Positions 43,346-51,530 of a stretch of DNA of 64,000 nt are shown here, in pieces. Source of the DNA: JAOUEA01 sp963719165 (GTDB lineage: Bacteria; Actinomycetota; UBA4738; HRBIN12); the NCBI GenBank assembly GCA_963719165.1, contig CAVRAV010000001.1:558001-622000 (forward strand), in the 5' to 3' direction. The notes beneath the pieces were generated by a model, which saw only the letters and a program-made list of their open reading frames with translations, was not told the DNA's origin and searched no databases. The first letter of the stretch is position 1. Every line of letters starts with the position of its first letter. A program made the translations under genes and the position numbers.

Positions 43346-44443
43346 GTGAGCGAGTCGGTCCGCGGCGCCCTGCACGAGCTGCACGAGGCGAGGGGAGCCA
43401 CCTTCGTGCAGGAAGATGGCTGGGAGTGGGTAGAGTCCTACGGCGACCTCGAACGCGAGTACGCGGCGGTGCGCCGCGGCGTCGGCCTGTGGGACCTGTC
43501 CCCCCTGAACAAGTGGGCTTTCCGCGGTCCCGACGCGACCGAGGCCGTTCAACGGATCCACGCGAACGACATCCTCGGGATGCGGGCGGGCCAGGTTCGC
43601 TACGGGGCTTTCCTGGACGAGGACGGCCTCCTGATCGACGACGGGACCGTCTTCCGCTTCGGCGACGACCATCTATGGGTCATGACGAACGGAATGGACC
43701 GCGAGGCGCACTTCGCCGACGCCACCAAGGGTCTCGACGTCGGCGTCGAGTACCTCGGCACGGCGTTGCCTAGCGTGCAGGTCCAGGGACCGGGGTCCCG
43801 GGAGCTCCTGCGGCCGCTCATCGACATCGACCTTGACGCGCTCGCCTACTTCCGCTTCATCCCGGCCGAGGTGCGCGTGGGCGGGACCCCCGCGATCGTC
43901 TCGCGCACGGGGTTCAGCGGGGAGCTCGGGTACGAGCTCTTCCTGGAGCCCGAGCATGCACCCGCCGTCTGGGAGACGCTCGAGGGCGCCGGGGCGGTGC
44001 CCTACGGGGTCGGCATCATCGAGGCCGTGCGGGTGGAGACCGGCATGATCGTGACCGGGTACGACTACCGGGAGCACGAGCGTTCGCCGTTCGACGTGGG
44101 CCTCGATCCGACGGTGGCGCTGAACGCCCAGGGCGAGTTCATGGGCAAGGACAAGCTGCGGGAGATGGCGGAGGCGCCGCCCAACCGGTTCAAGACCGTG
44201 CGCATCGAGGGGAGCGACCTGCCGTCCTACGGGGCCACCGTGCGCGTGGACGGTGCGGTCGTGGGCGTCCTCACGAGCCCGGCGATCAGCCCCACGCTCG
44301 GCCCGCTCGGCCTCGCGATCCTGCGCGCCGACGTCGCCGCCGAGGGGCAGCGGGTGTCGATCGACGCCGACGGCGGGCCGATCGCGGGTACCGTGGACGT
44401 GCTCGGCCTGTACGACCCGAAGAAGGAGCGGCCGCGCGCGTGA
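43346..44443 (+). CDS. GcvT-family aminomethyltransferase (copy 1)
   Basis: The product has 365 residues of the GcvT/AMT fold: EYAAVRRGVGLWDLSPLNKWAF, RYGAFLDEDGLLIDDGTVFRF, FSGELGYELF and RVETGMIVTGYDYREHE, ending VDVLGLYDPKKERPRA. Classical T-protein takes an aminomethyl group from lipoyl-H protein to THF; other paralogues demethylate small methyl donors. No H- or P-protein lies here, so the donor may be a free N- or S-methyl compound. The GTG at 43346 is 5 bp after a TATAAG element. The next gene is a tandem paralogue. Confidence 0.85.
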   Translation: MSESVRGALHELHEARGATFVQEDGWEWVESYGDLEREYAAVRRGVGLWDLSPLNKWAFRGPDATEAVQRIHANDILGMRAGQVRYGAFLDEDGLLIDDGTVFRFGDDHLWVMTNGMDREAHFADATKGLDVGVEYLGTALPSVQVQGPGSRELLRPLIDIDLDALAYFRFIPAEVRVGGTPAIVSRTGFSGELGYELFLEPEHAPAVWETLEGAGAVPYGVGIIEAVRVETGMIVTGYDYREHERSPFDVGLDPTVALNAQGEFMGKDKLREMAEAPPNRFKTVRIEGSDLPSYGATVRVDGAVVGVLTSPAISPTLGPLGLAILRADVAAEGQRVSIDADGGPIAGTVDVLGLYDPKKERPRA

Positions 44444-44481
44444 GCGCGGAGCGCAGCAAGCGACCCGAGGAGGCTACGGAC

Positions 44482-45576
44482 ATGACCGAGGAGCACCGCT
44501 CACCCCTGCACGACTGGCACGTGGCGCACGATGCCGAGTTCCTGTGGGAGGACGGGTGGCCGTGGACCATGCACGAGGGCGGCGACCCCACGGTGGAGTA
44601 CGAGGCGATCCGGACCGGCACGGGCGTGTGGGACCTCTTCTCCACGTGCAAGTACGAGATCGCAGGACCCGATGCCGAGCGCCTCGTCCAGCGCCGCTTC
44701 ACGAACTCGCTGCAGGGCATGCAGACCGGGCAGGTCCGCTACGGCGCATTCGTGGACGCCGACGGCATGATGGTGGACGACGGCAACGTCTACAAGCTCG
44801 CCGACGGCAAGCTGTGGGTGATGATCAACACGCCCGACATCGCCCTATGGTTCAACGAAGTGGGCCACGACCTGGACGCCGAGGCCCTCCACCGCACGGC
44901 CGACCTGGCCATGATCGCCGTGCAGGGGCCGACGTCGGAGACCACGCTGCAGCGGCTCACGGAGCGGGATCTAGGTGGATTGCAGTACTTCCGGATCTGG
45001 CCCGAGCAGACGACGGTCGCCGACCGCCCGGCCTGGGTGCAGCGCACCGGGTTCTCCGGCGAGAAGGGCTACGAGATCGTGTGCGCGCCCGAGGACGCCA
45101 ACGCGATCTGGGACGCGCTGCTCGGCGCGGGCGGTGTGCCGTTCGGGCTCACCGCAGTGGACCTGGCCCGCACGGAGGTGGGCCTCATCATCATCGCGGT
45201 CGACTACAACCCGGGCGAGATCTCCCCTTACGACCTGTCGATGGATCGCTTCATCAAGACCGGCACGGAGTGCCTCGGGGCGCAGGCGCTCGCGGCCTAC
45301 GGCGCGAACCCACCCAAGCGATTCAAGTGCCTGCGGATCGAGGGCGACGCGATGCCGGACTACGGCGCGGCCGTGACGAAGGACGGGGTCGAGGTCGGTG
45401 TGGTGACCTCGCCCGCGGTCTCCCCGCGCCTCGGCACGATCGGCCTCGCGATCCTCGATGCGGGGGTGGCCACCGATGGGGGGAAGGTCGAGGTGGTTGT
45501 GGGGGACGGCACCGCGGCGGCCACGGTCGACGTGTTGAGCCCGTACGACCCCAAGAAGGAGCGCCCGCGCGCGTAG
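44482..45576 (+). CDS. GcvT-family aminomethyltransferase (copy 2)
   Basis: The product has 364 residues, is paralogous to the preceding protein along its length, and ends VDVLSPYDPKKERPRA. The shared tail indicates tandem duplication. It keeps TGFSGEKGYEIV and RTEVGLIIIAVDYNPGE where copy 1 has different residues, so substrates may differ. A GTG at 44440 overlaps copy 1, but the ATG at 44482 has GAGGAGGC 8 bp upstream. The donor substrate remains unidentified. Confidence 0.85.
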   Translation: MTEEHRSPLHDWHVAHDAEFLWEDGWPWTMHEGGDPTVEYEAIRTGTGVWDLFSTCKYEIAGPDAERLVQRRFTNSLQGMQTGQVRYGAFVDADGMMVDDGNVYKLADGKLWVMINTPDIALWFNEVGHDLDAEALHRTADLAMIAVQGPTSETTLQRLTERDLGGLQYFRIWPEQTTVADRPAWVQRTGFSGEKGYEIVCAPEDANAIWDALLGAGGVPFGLTAVDLARTEVGLIIIAVDYNPGEISPYDLSMDRFIKTGTECLGAQALAAYGANPPKRFKCLRIEGDAMPDYGAAVTKDGVEVGVVTSPAVSPRLGTIGLAILDAGVATDGGKVEVVVGDGTAAATVDVLSPYDPKKERPRA

Positions 45577-45594
45577 CCCTGCGAGCCCGGTGGG

Positions 45595-45600
45595 TATCCT
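45595..45600 (+). promoter_or_regulatory. Leaderless -10 element for ftcD
   Basis: TATCCT lies 6 bp before the ATG at 45607. Confidence 0.5.
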
Positions 45601-45606
45601 CAACCC

Positions 45607-46524
45607 ATGGCGCGATCAGAGCTCATGGGCGTGGTCCCGAACTTCAGCGAGGGTCGGGACCCGAAGGTGATGGACACGATCGTGGGCGCCCTCGGGGTCC
45701 CGGGGGCGCGGGTGGTCTACGCCGAGGCCGACCCCGACCACAACCGGCTCGACACGACGGTGCTGGGCACGGCCGACGCGTGCTACCGCAGCGCGATGGC
45801 GGGCGCCGCGGCGGCGGTGGAGCTCATCGACATGACGCGGCACACGGGCGGCCACCCGCGGATGGGTGCCGCCGACGTGATCCCGTTCATGCCGGTGCGC
45901 GAGGTGACCATGCAGGACTGTGTCGAGGTCGCGCGACGGTTCGGCGAAGACCTCGCGGACTCCCTCGAGGTTCCCGTGTATCTCTACGACCGGGCGGCGC
46001 TCGTGGGGGAGCGCGCCTCGCTCGCCGACGTGCGTCGCGGCGAGTACGAGGGGCTGCGCGAGGCCGTCGGCCGCGGGGAACGCCTCCCCGACTTCGGGCC
46101 CCACGCCATCGGGCGCGCCGGCGCCACGGCCGTGGGGGCGCGCGCTCCGCTCGTGGCGTTCAACGTGTACCTCGACAGCACGGACGAAGAGGCCGCGAAG
46201 GCGATCGCGCGGGGAGTGCGCGAGTCGGGAGGCGGGCTCCCGGCCGTGCGGGCCATCGGGTTCGCGGTCCCCGAGCGACACGGCGTCGTGACGGTGTCGA
46301 TGAACCTCGTGGACCACGAGGTCACCGGACTGCGCGCCGCCTTCGACGCGGTGGCGACGGCCGCCGGCGCCGCCGGCATGGCCATCACGGATTCGGAGAT
46401 CGTGGGGCTCGTCCCCGGCGCGGCGCTGGGCCTCGACGATCCCGCCTACCTCCACCTCGAGGGCTTCGATCCGGACCGGCAGATCTTGGAGCGCCTCGTG
46501 GCCGCGGAGGGAGCGCAGACATGA
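45607..46524 (+). CDS. ftcD: Glutamate formimidoyltransferase
   Basis: The product has 305 residues and corresponds to the transferase half of FTCD: VPNFSEGRDPKVMDTIVGAL, DPDHNRLDTTVLG, MTRHTGGHPRMGAADVIPFMP and KAIARGVRESGGGLPAVRAIGF. It moves a formimino group from formiminoglutamate (histidine breakdown) to THF; formiminoglycine is a possible variant substrate. Its stop overlaps the start of the cyclodeaminase gene (ATGA), so the two halves of the mammalian enzyme are separate genes. No hut gene lies in the window. Confidence 0.93.
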   Translation: MARSELMGVVPNFSEGRDPKVMDTIVGALGVPGARVVYAEADPDHNRLDTTVLGTADACYRSAMAGAAAAVELIDMTRHTGGHPRMGAADVIPFMPVREVTMQDCVEVARRFGEDLADSLEVPVYLYDRAALVGERASLADVRRGEYEGLREAVGRGERLPDFGPHAIGRAGATAVGARAPLVAFNVYLDSTDEEAAKAIARGVRESGGGLPAVRAIGFAVPERHGVVTVSMNLVDHEVTGLRAAFDAVATAAGAAGMAITDSEIVGLVPGAALGLDDPAYLHLEGFDPDRQILERLVAAEGAQT

Positions 46525-47162
46525 GCGAGGAGACCCTGGCCTCCCTGACGGTGGAGAACTACCTGGAGAGGCTCGCATCGGATTCCCCGACGCCCGGCGG
46601 CGGCGCCGTGGGCGCCATCAGCGCCGCCACGGCGGCCGGCCTGATCGCGATGGTGGCGCGGCTCACCGTGGGCAAGCCCGCGTTCGCGGACCTCGAGGAG
46701 CGGATGCAGGCGATGATCGTGACCGCCGACGCCGCGCGCGTCTCGTTCCTGGAGCTCGCGGACCGGGACGCGCACGCGTTCGACTCCGTGATGGCCGCCT
46801 TCAAGATGCCGAAGGACACCGACGAGGAGAAGGCGACCCGCTCTGCGGCGATCCAGGCCGGGTACCTCGCGGCAGCGTCCGTTCCCCAGGAGGTGGCGCG
46901 GCGCGCGGTTGACCTCATGGAGCTCGCGGAGGACGCCACGGCCATGGGGAATGCGCAGGCCGCGAGCGACGGCCTCTCGGCGGGGGCGTCGCTCTACGGC
47001 GGGGCGCTCTGCGCGATCGCGAACGTGGAGATCAACGCTTCATCCCTGAAGGACGAGGCGACCCGCACGTCGATGCTCGATGAGCTCGTGTCGCTCAGGG
47101 AACGCGCCGACGTCTTGCTCGACGCGTGCCAGACGGCGTTCAAGCTGCGCCTCTCGGCGTGA
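46521..47162 (+). CDS. fchA: Formimino-THF cyclodeaminase / methenyl-THF cyclohydrolase (FchA-like)
   Basis: The product has 213 residues of the FTCD C-terminal fold, an all-helical family with SPTPGGGAVGAISAATAAGLIAMV and a buried acidic and His pattern (LADRDAHAFDSVM). FTCD uses it to convert 5-formimino-THF to methenyl-THF; acetogen FchA hydrolyses methenyl-THF to 10-formyl-THF. Either activity fits an operon with ftcD and fhs. It overlaps the ftcD stop by 4 bp and converges on fhs with a 21-bp gap. Confidence 0.88.
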   Translation: MSEETLASLTVENYLERLASDSPTPGGGAVGAISAATAAGLIAMVARLTVGKPAFADLEERMQAMIVTADAARVSFLELADRDAHAFDSVMAAFKMPKDTDEEKATRSAAIQAGYLAAASVPQEVARRAVDLMELAEDATAMGNAQAASDGLSAGASLYGGALCAIANVEINASSLKDEATRTSMLDELVSLRERADVLLDACQTAFKLRLSA

Positions 47163-47183
47163 GGATCGCCGGGGCGCGTTCCC

Positions 47184-48854
47184 TCAGAACAGGCCCACCG
47201 TCCGACCGGTCTCGTCGATGTCGACCTGCTGGAACGCCGGCGTCTTGCCGAGGCCGGGCATGCGCTGCATGTCGCCGCAGAGCACCACCACGAAGCCCGC
47301 GCCCGCGCTGGGGACCAGGCTGCGGACCGGGAGCCGGTAGCCGGTGGGGCGGTTGAGCATGAGCGGATCGTGGCTGAGCGAGAGGTGGGTCTTGGCCATG
47401 CAGACCGGGACGGTCCCGAACCCCAGCTCCTGCATCCGCGCGAGGTCCTTCTCGGCCTGCGGCAGGTAGTCCACGCCGTCGGCGCCGTAGAGGCGCGTGG
47501 CGATCGCGTCGATCTGCTCCTTCAGGCTCGACCCGTTGGGGGTGAGGAAGTCGAAGGTGGTGGGCCGGTCGCACGCCTGGACCACCGCGTTCGCGAGATC
47601 CACGGCGCCCTCGCCGCCATCGGCGAAGCCGCGGTTCACCACCACGGTCTCGGCGCCCGCCGCCGCGGCGAGCCGCTCGATCAATGCGATCTCGGCCTGG
47701 GTGTCGGTGGGGAAGTTGTTGATGGACACGACGCAGGGGAGGCCGTACTGGCGCACGATGTTGATGTGCGCGCCGAGGTTGTCGATGCCGCGGCGCAGGG
47801 CGTCGAGATCCTCGGTGCCCAGGTCGGCGAACGCCATCCCCCCGTGGGACTTGGTGGCGCGTACCGTCGTGACCAGTACGGCGGCGCTGGGCGCGAACCC
47901 GCCGGCTCGGCACACGATGTCGCAGAACTTCTGGAAACCGAGGTCGCTTGCGAACCCGGCCTCGGTCACGACGTAGTCGGCGAGCTTCAGCGCCACCCGG
48001 TCCTCGATGATCGAGTTGTTCGCGTGCGCGATGTTGCCGAACGGGCCTGCGTGGATCAGGACGGGCTGGCCCTCGAGCGTCTGCACGAGGTTGGGCTCGA
48101 TGGCGTCCTTCATGACGACCGTCATCGCGCCGCCTGCCCGCAGGTCGTCGGCGGTCACGGGCGTGCCCGCGTAGGTGGCGGCAACCTGGATGCGGCCCAG
48201 TCGCGCGCGCATGTCTCGCAGGTCCGAGGCGAGCGCGAATACGGCCATCACCTCGGAGGCCGCGGTGATGACGAACGCGTTCTCGCGCGGGACGCCGTGC
48301 GCCTTGCCGCCGAGGCCCACCACGGTGTAGCGCAGCTCTCGATCGTTCATGTCCATCGTGCGGGGCCACGTGATCGTGCGCGGATCGATGTCGAGCGGGT
48401 TGCCGTTGTAGATCGAGGCGTCGAGCGCCGCGGCGAGGAGGTTGTGCGCGGTCGTCACCGCGTGGAAGTCGCCGTTGAAGTGGAGGTTGATCTCCTCCAT
48501 CGGCACGACCTGGGCGAACCCGCCGCCGTTGCCGCCGCCCTTGATGCCGAACACCGGGCCCATGCTCGGCTCGCGCAGGCACAGCATGACGTCTTTGCCG
48601 ATCACGCCGAGCCCCTGGGTGAGGGAGACGCTCGTGGTGGTCTTGCCCTCGCCGGCCTTCGTGGGCGTGATGGCCGTGGTGATCACGAGGTTGCCGTCGG
48701 GGCGATCCCTCAGTCGCTCGAGGATCGACAGGTCGACCTTCGCGCGGTAGCGCCCGAACTGCTCCAGCTCGTCCGGCTCGATCCCGGCCGCCGCGGCGAC
48801 GTCCGCGATGGGCTTCATGACGGCTTCCTGTGCGATCTCGAGGCCGGACTTCAT
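47184..48854 (-). CDS. fhs: Formate-tetrahydrofolate ligase
   Basis: The product has 556 residues and matches Fhs along its length: ITPTKAGEGKTTTSVSL with the ATP loop, REPSMGPVFGIKGGGNGGG, and the C-terminal ICKTHLSLSHDPLM-like PVCMAKTHLSLSHDP. It joins formate and THF using ATP, or runs backward to make ATP and free formate. The ATG at 48854 is preferred to an upstream start at 48938, which adds non-homologous residues. A TTGGTG-18-TATCGT promoter (48909-48938, minus strand) precedes it, divergent from fdhD. Confidence 0.95.
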   Translation of the reverse strand: MKSGLEIAQEAVMKPIADVAAAAGIEPDELEQFGRYRAKVDLSILERLRDRPDGNLVITTAITPTKAGEGKTTTSVSLTQGLGVIGKDVMLCLREPSMGPVFGIKGGGNGGGFAQVVPMEEINLHFNGDFHAVTTAHNLLAAALDASIYNGNPLDIDPRTITWPRTMDMNDRELRYTVVGLGGKAHGVPRENAFVITAASEVMAVFALASDLRDMRARLGRIQVAATYAGTPVTADDLRAGGAMTVVMKDAIEPNLVQTLEGQPVLIHAGPFGNIAHANNSIIEDRVALKLADYVVTEAGFASDLGFQKFCDIVCRAGGFAPSAAVLVTTVRATKSHGGMAFADLGTEDLDALRRGIDNLGAHINIVRQYGLPCVVSINNFPTDTQAEIALIERLAAAAGAETVVVNRGFADGGEGAVDLANAVVQACDRPTTFDFLTPNGSSLKEQIDAIATRLYGADGVDYLPQAEKDLARMQELGFGTVPVCMAKTHLSLSHDPLMLNRPTGYRLPVRSLVPSAGAGFVVVLCGDMQRMPGLGKTPAFQQVDIDETGRTVGLF

Positions 48855-48908
48855 GTGGGGTCTCGTTCCTTCCTTTCGCCGTCCTTCGACGGGTGCGGGC
48901 CGCCCCGG

Positions 48909-48938
48909 ACGATACGACCCGGGCGAGGAGGTCACCAA
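48909..48938 (-). promoter_or_regulatory. Candidate promoter of fhs
   Basis: On the minus strand TTGGTG (48933-48938) and TATCGT (48909-48914) are spaced 18 bp; the leader is about 48 nt. Confidence 0.45.
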
Positions 48939-48966
48939 GCGACCGTTGCGCCCGGCGCGACCCCGC

Positions 48967-48972
48967 TACCCT
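48967..48972 (+). promoter_or_regulatory. Leaderless -10 element for fdhD
   Basis: TACCCT lies 6 bp before the ATG at 48979. The GGAGG between them would then not lie on the transcript. Confidence 0.45.
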
Positions 48973-48978
48973 GGAGGT

Positions 48979-49818
48979 ATGGCCGTCCCCGAGCCGCTCC
49001 GGCGCAACCTGACGCCCACGAAGGTGCTGGCGATCAACGACGGCGTGCGGTCGGAGCGACCGGACACGCTCGCCACCGAGGAGCCGATGGAGATCCGCGC
49101 CGGCGGGCCGGGGCAGGAGGCCGCGAGCGTTGCCGTGACGATGCGGACCCCCGGAGGGGACTTCGAGCTCGCGGCCGGGTTCCTGTTTACGGAGGGCCTC
49201 ATCGCGGCGGGAGAGGTCCGCCGCGTGGCGTACTGCGACGACCTCGAGGACGAGGAGCAGCGGTACAACGTCGTGACCGTGACCCTGGAGCGCCCGTTCG
49301 ACCACGCCGCTTTGCGGCGGAACTTCTACGCCACCTCCTCATGCGGGATCTGTGGCAAGGCGGCGCTCGACGACGTCGCGGTGCACTGCGAGGCCGTGGC
49401 CGACGGGCCGACCGTCCCCGCCGCGGTGCTCGTCGGCCTGCCGGAGCGCCTGCGCGCCAAACAGCACGTCTTCGACCGCACCGGGGGGCTGCACGCGGCA
49501 GGCCTGTTCACGCCCGAGGGTGAGCTCGTGAGCCTGCGCGAGGACGTGGGCCGGCACAACGCCGTGGACAAGGTGATCGGCGAGCACGTCCTGGCCGGCA
49601 CGGTTCCCCTGACCGAACGGATCCTCCAGGTCAGCGGGCGCCTGAGCTTCGAGATCGTGCAGAAGGCGGCGGTGGCGGGGATCCCGATCGTGAGCGCGGT
49701 CAGCGCGCCGTCTTCACTCGCGGTCAGCGCCGGCGACCGCTTCGGCCTCACCGTCATCGGATTCGTCCGCGACGGCCGCTGCAACGTCTACACCCGCCCC
49801 GAGCGCGTCCTCACCTGA
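48979..49818 (+). CDS. fdhD: Formate dehydrogenase accessory sulfurtransferase FdhD
   Basis: The product has 279 residues. It has the FdhD active segment SSCGICGKAALDD, the LHAAGLF..EGEL..LREDVGRHNAVDKVIG core and the SAVSAPSSLAV C-terminal segment. FdhD sulfurates the molybdenum-bis-MGD cofactor before it enters formate dehydrogenase. The ATG at 48979 is chosen for its position relative to a -10 element; the frame is open back to 48808. The structural genes begin 2.5 kb further on, beyond two opposite-strand genes. Confidence 0.94.
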   Translation: MAVPEPLRRNLTPTKVLAINDGVRSERPDTLATEEPMEIRAGGPGQEAASVAVTMRTPGGDFELAAGFLFTEGLIAAGEVRRVAYCDDLEDEEQRYNVVTVTLERPFDHAALRRNFYATSSCGICGKAALDDVAVHCEAVADGPTVPAAVLVGLPERLRAKQHVFDRTGGLHAAGLFTPEGELVSLREDVGRHNAVDKVIGEHVLAGTVPLTERILQVSGRLSFEIVQKAAVAGIPIVSAVSAPSSLAVSAGDRFGLTVIGFVRDGRCNVYTRPERVLT

Positions 49819-50331
49819 GGCGTCGCCGCCGTGACCGGCCATACCGGGTCGCGCGAGCCAGTCGTAGAGGACCGACGTGCGGAGCACGATGTCGGCCACG
49901 GAGCGGTTGCGCCGGTCCACGGCCGACCAGAACAGCAGGAGCGGGAACGCGACGCATACCAGCGCGCGAACGAAGGCTATCCCGAGGCCCGGCGGTCGGC
50001 CGTTGCGGGCCACGAGCCGGAGTCCGAACACCTGCTTGCCCACGGTCCTGCCCGTCGTCGTCCACCCGATCGTGAGGTAGAGCACGCACACGACGTAGAA
50101 GAAGATGACGAGGGTGCCGAACGAGAGCTGAGGCCAGCTGAACGAGGCGCCCCGGCGCGCGAAGAGCAGCCCGCCCCAAACCACGTAGGCGGCGGCCATC
50201 GACACGGCCACGAGGACGACGTCCAGCAGCATGACGACGGTCCTCGAAACGACCCCGGCCCGGAGTCCCTGTCGCTCCTGGGCCGCCGCCGGCAGGAGAC
50301 GCGACGAGCGAGGCTCGGCGTCGGTGGCCAT
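49714..50331 (-). CDS. RDD-family membrane protein
   Basis: The product has 205 residues. It has the RDD domain (RAGVVSRTVVMLLDVVLVAVS... IGWTTTGRTVGKQVFGLRLV... FVRALVCVAFPLLLFW) with about four helices. Its role is unknown; RDD proteins may be transporters. The C-terminal 35 codons run antisense to the conserved end of fdhD, so the two genes overlap convergently by 105 bp. The ATG at 50331 lies directly after the stop of the repeat protein gene upstream, so the two form an operon. Confidence 0.8.
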   Translation of the reverse strand: MATDAEPRSSRLLPAAAQERQGLRAGVVSRTVVMLLDVVLVAVSMAAAYVVWGGLLFARRGASFSWPQLSFGTLVIFFYVVCVLYLTIGWTTTGRTVGKQVFGLRLVARNGRPPGLGIAFVRALVCVAFPLLLFWSAVDRRNRSVADIVLRTSVLYDWLARPGMAGHGGDASGEDALGAGVDVAAAVADESDDGEAEAVAGADRE

Positions 50332-50332
50332 C

Positions 50333-51397
50333 TCAGCCGGCGGGCGACGGCCCGTGGAGGTCGCGTTCGGACCGCCTGAGGACGCGATCCACGACGCCGG
50401 CCACGAGGCGGTCGCCACCCATCCCCAGGAGGCGGACCTCCTGCACGCCCTCGCTCGCCATGGCGCCGGAGGAGTCGCGGATGATGCCGGGCAGGTCGAT
50501 GTCGTCGAGCACGTCCTGCGCGATCGCCGTGATGTCCAGCCGGTCGATCACGGCCTCGAAGTCCACGCGTTCCACGATCGCGTTTACGTCGACCTTGTCC
50601 ACGATCGCGCCGACGTCGATCCGGTCGACGACGCCGTTCAGGTCCACCCGGGAGACGATGGCGTCGACGTCCACGCGTTCCTGGACGAGTTGGTTCAGGT
50701 CGATCTGATCCATGACGGCGCCCACGATCTCGGGGACGAGTATCGAGAGGAACGAGGTCGCGGCCTGCACCGCCTCCGCCTGCGCGGCCTGCCACTGCCC
50801 GTCCAGGACACGCCCGGCGCCCGCCGCGGCCTCGCCGGCACCCTTGAGGAACGGCGGGTTCACCAGCCAGGACAGGAGGGGCGCGGCCCGGTCGGCGGCC
50901 GAGCCGGCGGCCCCCGCCGCGGCCTCGGCCGCCGTCACGGCAGCGCCCATGCCGGCGCCCGCGATCTTCGCCGCCGGGTCCGTCTGCGTGGGGGAAGCGT
51001 CATCGGGCATCGAACTGCGCAACGCGTCCGCGAACGCTGTGGCGCCCGCGGAGAAGAGTCCGGCGCCCACGCGGACCCCTTGCTCCAACAGCCCGGCGAT
51101 CGCCGATCCGGGTGGTGGCGCCGCGGCCTCGGCGTCGGGGTCTTCGCCCTCGGCCGCATCGACCGCGAGCGCCTCCTCCCAGCTCATCCCCTCGTCGGCC
51201 GGGGGACCGCCCTCGGCCCCGGCCTGCGTCTGGGGGTCCGGTTCGGCGGCGGACGTGGACTCCGCCGCGGCCCCTGCCCCCGACTCGGCCGCCGTCTCGC
51301 CGGACGGCGCCGGTCCCTTCGTCGGGAGCCGCACCACGTTGCCTGCGTGGCGCTCGCTCGGCGTGTCGGGCTTCTCGCCGATGGGGATCTGATCCAT
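50333..51397 (-). CDS. Nonapeptide-repeat protein, unknown function
   Basis: The product has 354 residues. An acidic, low-complexity Ala/Pro/Glu N-terminus (about 1-100) and an Ala-rich helical middle precede six or seven tandem nonapeptides of the form VDVNAIVER (about 232-295). The Asp and hydrophobic positions repeat every nine residues, which suggests an amphipathic solenoid or helical array. Such repeats accompany RDD proteins in other actinobacteria, as far as I recall. Start ATG at 51397 or 51409. Function unknown; operon with the RDD gene. Confidence 0.65.
   Translation of the reverse strand: MDQIPIGEKPDTPSERHAGNVVRLPTKGPAPSGETAAESGAGAAAESTSAAEPDPQTQAGAEGGPPADEGMSWEEALAVDAAEGEDPDAEAAAPPPGSAIAGLLEQGVRVGAGLFSAGATAFADALRSSMPDDASPTQTDPAAKIAGAGMGAAVTAAEAAAGAAGSAADRAAPLLSWLVNPPFLKGAGEAAAGAGRVLDGQWQAAQAEAVQAATSFLSILVPEIVGAVMDQIDLNQLVQERVDVDAIVSRVDLNGVVDRIDVGAIVDKVDVNAIVERVDFEAVIDRLDITAIAQDVLDDIDLPGIIRDSSGAMASEGVQEVRLLGMGGDRLVAGVVDRVLRRSERDLHGPSPAG
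50513..50704 (-). repeat. Tandem 27-bp coding repeats (nonapeptide array)
   Basis: Six or seven degenerate 27-bp units encode [VIL]D[VLI]xx[IV][VI]x[RK]. The amino-acid period is stricter than the DNA period, which argues for selection on protein structure. Confidence 0.7.
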
Positions 51398-51425
51398 GCC
51401 CGGCATCATGGACCTCAGGGCGCGC

Positions 51426-51461
51426 CGTGACCACTCGCGGAAACCGGTGGTCCGGGTCACG
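51426..51461. promoter_or_regulatory. Inverted repeat upstream of fdhA
   Basis: CGTGACC (51426-51432) and GGTCACG (51455-51461) form an inverted repeat whose inner parts (CCACT and GGTGG) are also partly complementary. It lies 30 bp before a -10-like TACAAT at 51491-51496, with no clear -35, and may be an operator for the formate dehydrogenase genes. Confidence 0.4.
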
Positions 51462-51490
51462 CGCGGCCACGGCGGGCGAGGACGCCGACG

Positions 51491-51496
51491 TACAAT
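51491..51496 (+). promoter_or_regulatory. -10 element of the formate dehydrogenase operon
   Basis: TACAAT gives a leader of about 28 nt to the ATG at 51531, which follows GGAAAGGGG. Confidence 0.45.
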
Positions 51497-51530
51497 CATC
51501 GTGGGATCAACTCGGTCGGAAAGGGGCCAC

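Noticed and set aside
44253..46520. Long plus-strand frame upstream of the cyclodeaminase, in the same frame as it
   Set aside because: Only the end from 46521 codes for a known protein; the rest overlaps GcvT copies and ftcD out of frame.
47140..49305. Long minus-strand open frame of 721 codons over fhs and the start of fdhD
   Set aside because: It is an out-of-frame shadow of fhs and fdhD with Arg/His/Pro-rich composition and no family features; high GC makes such frames common here.
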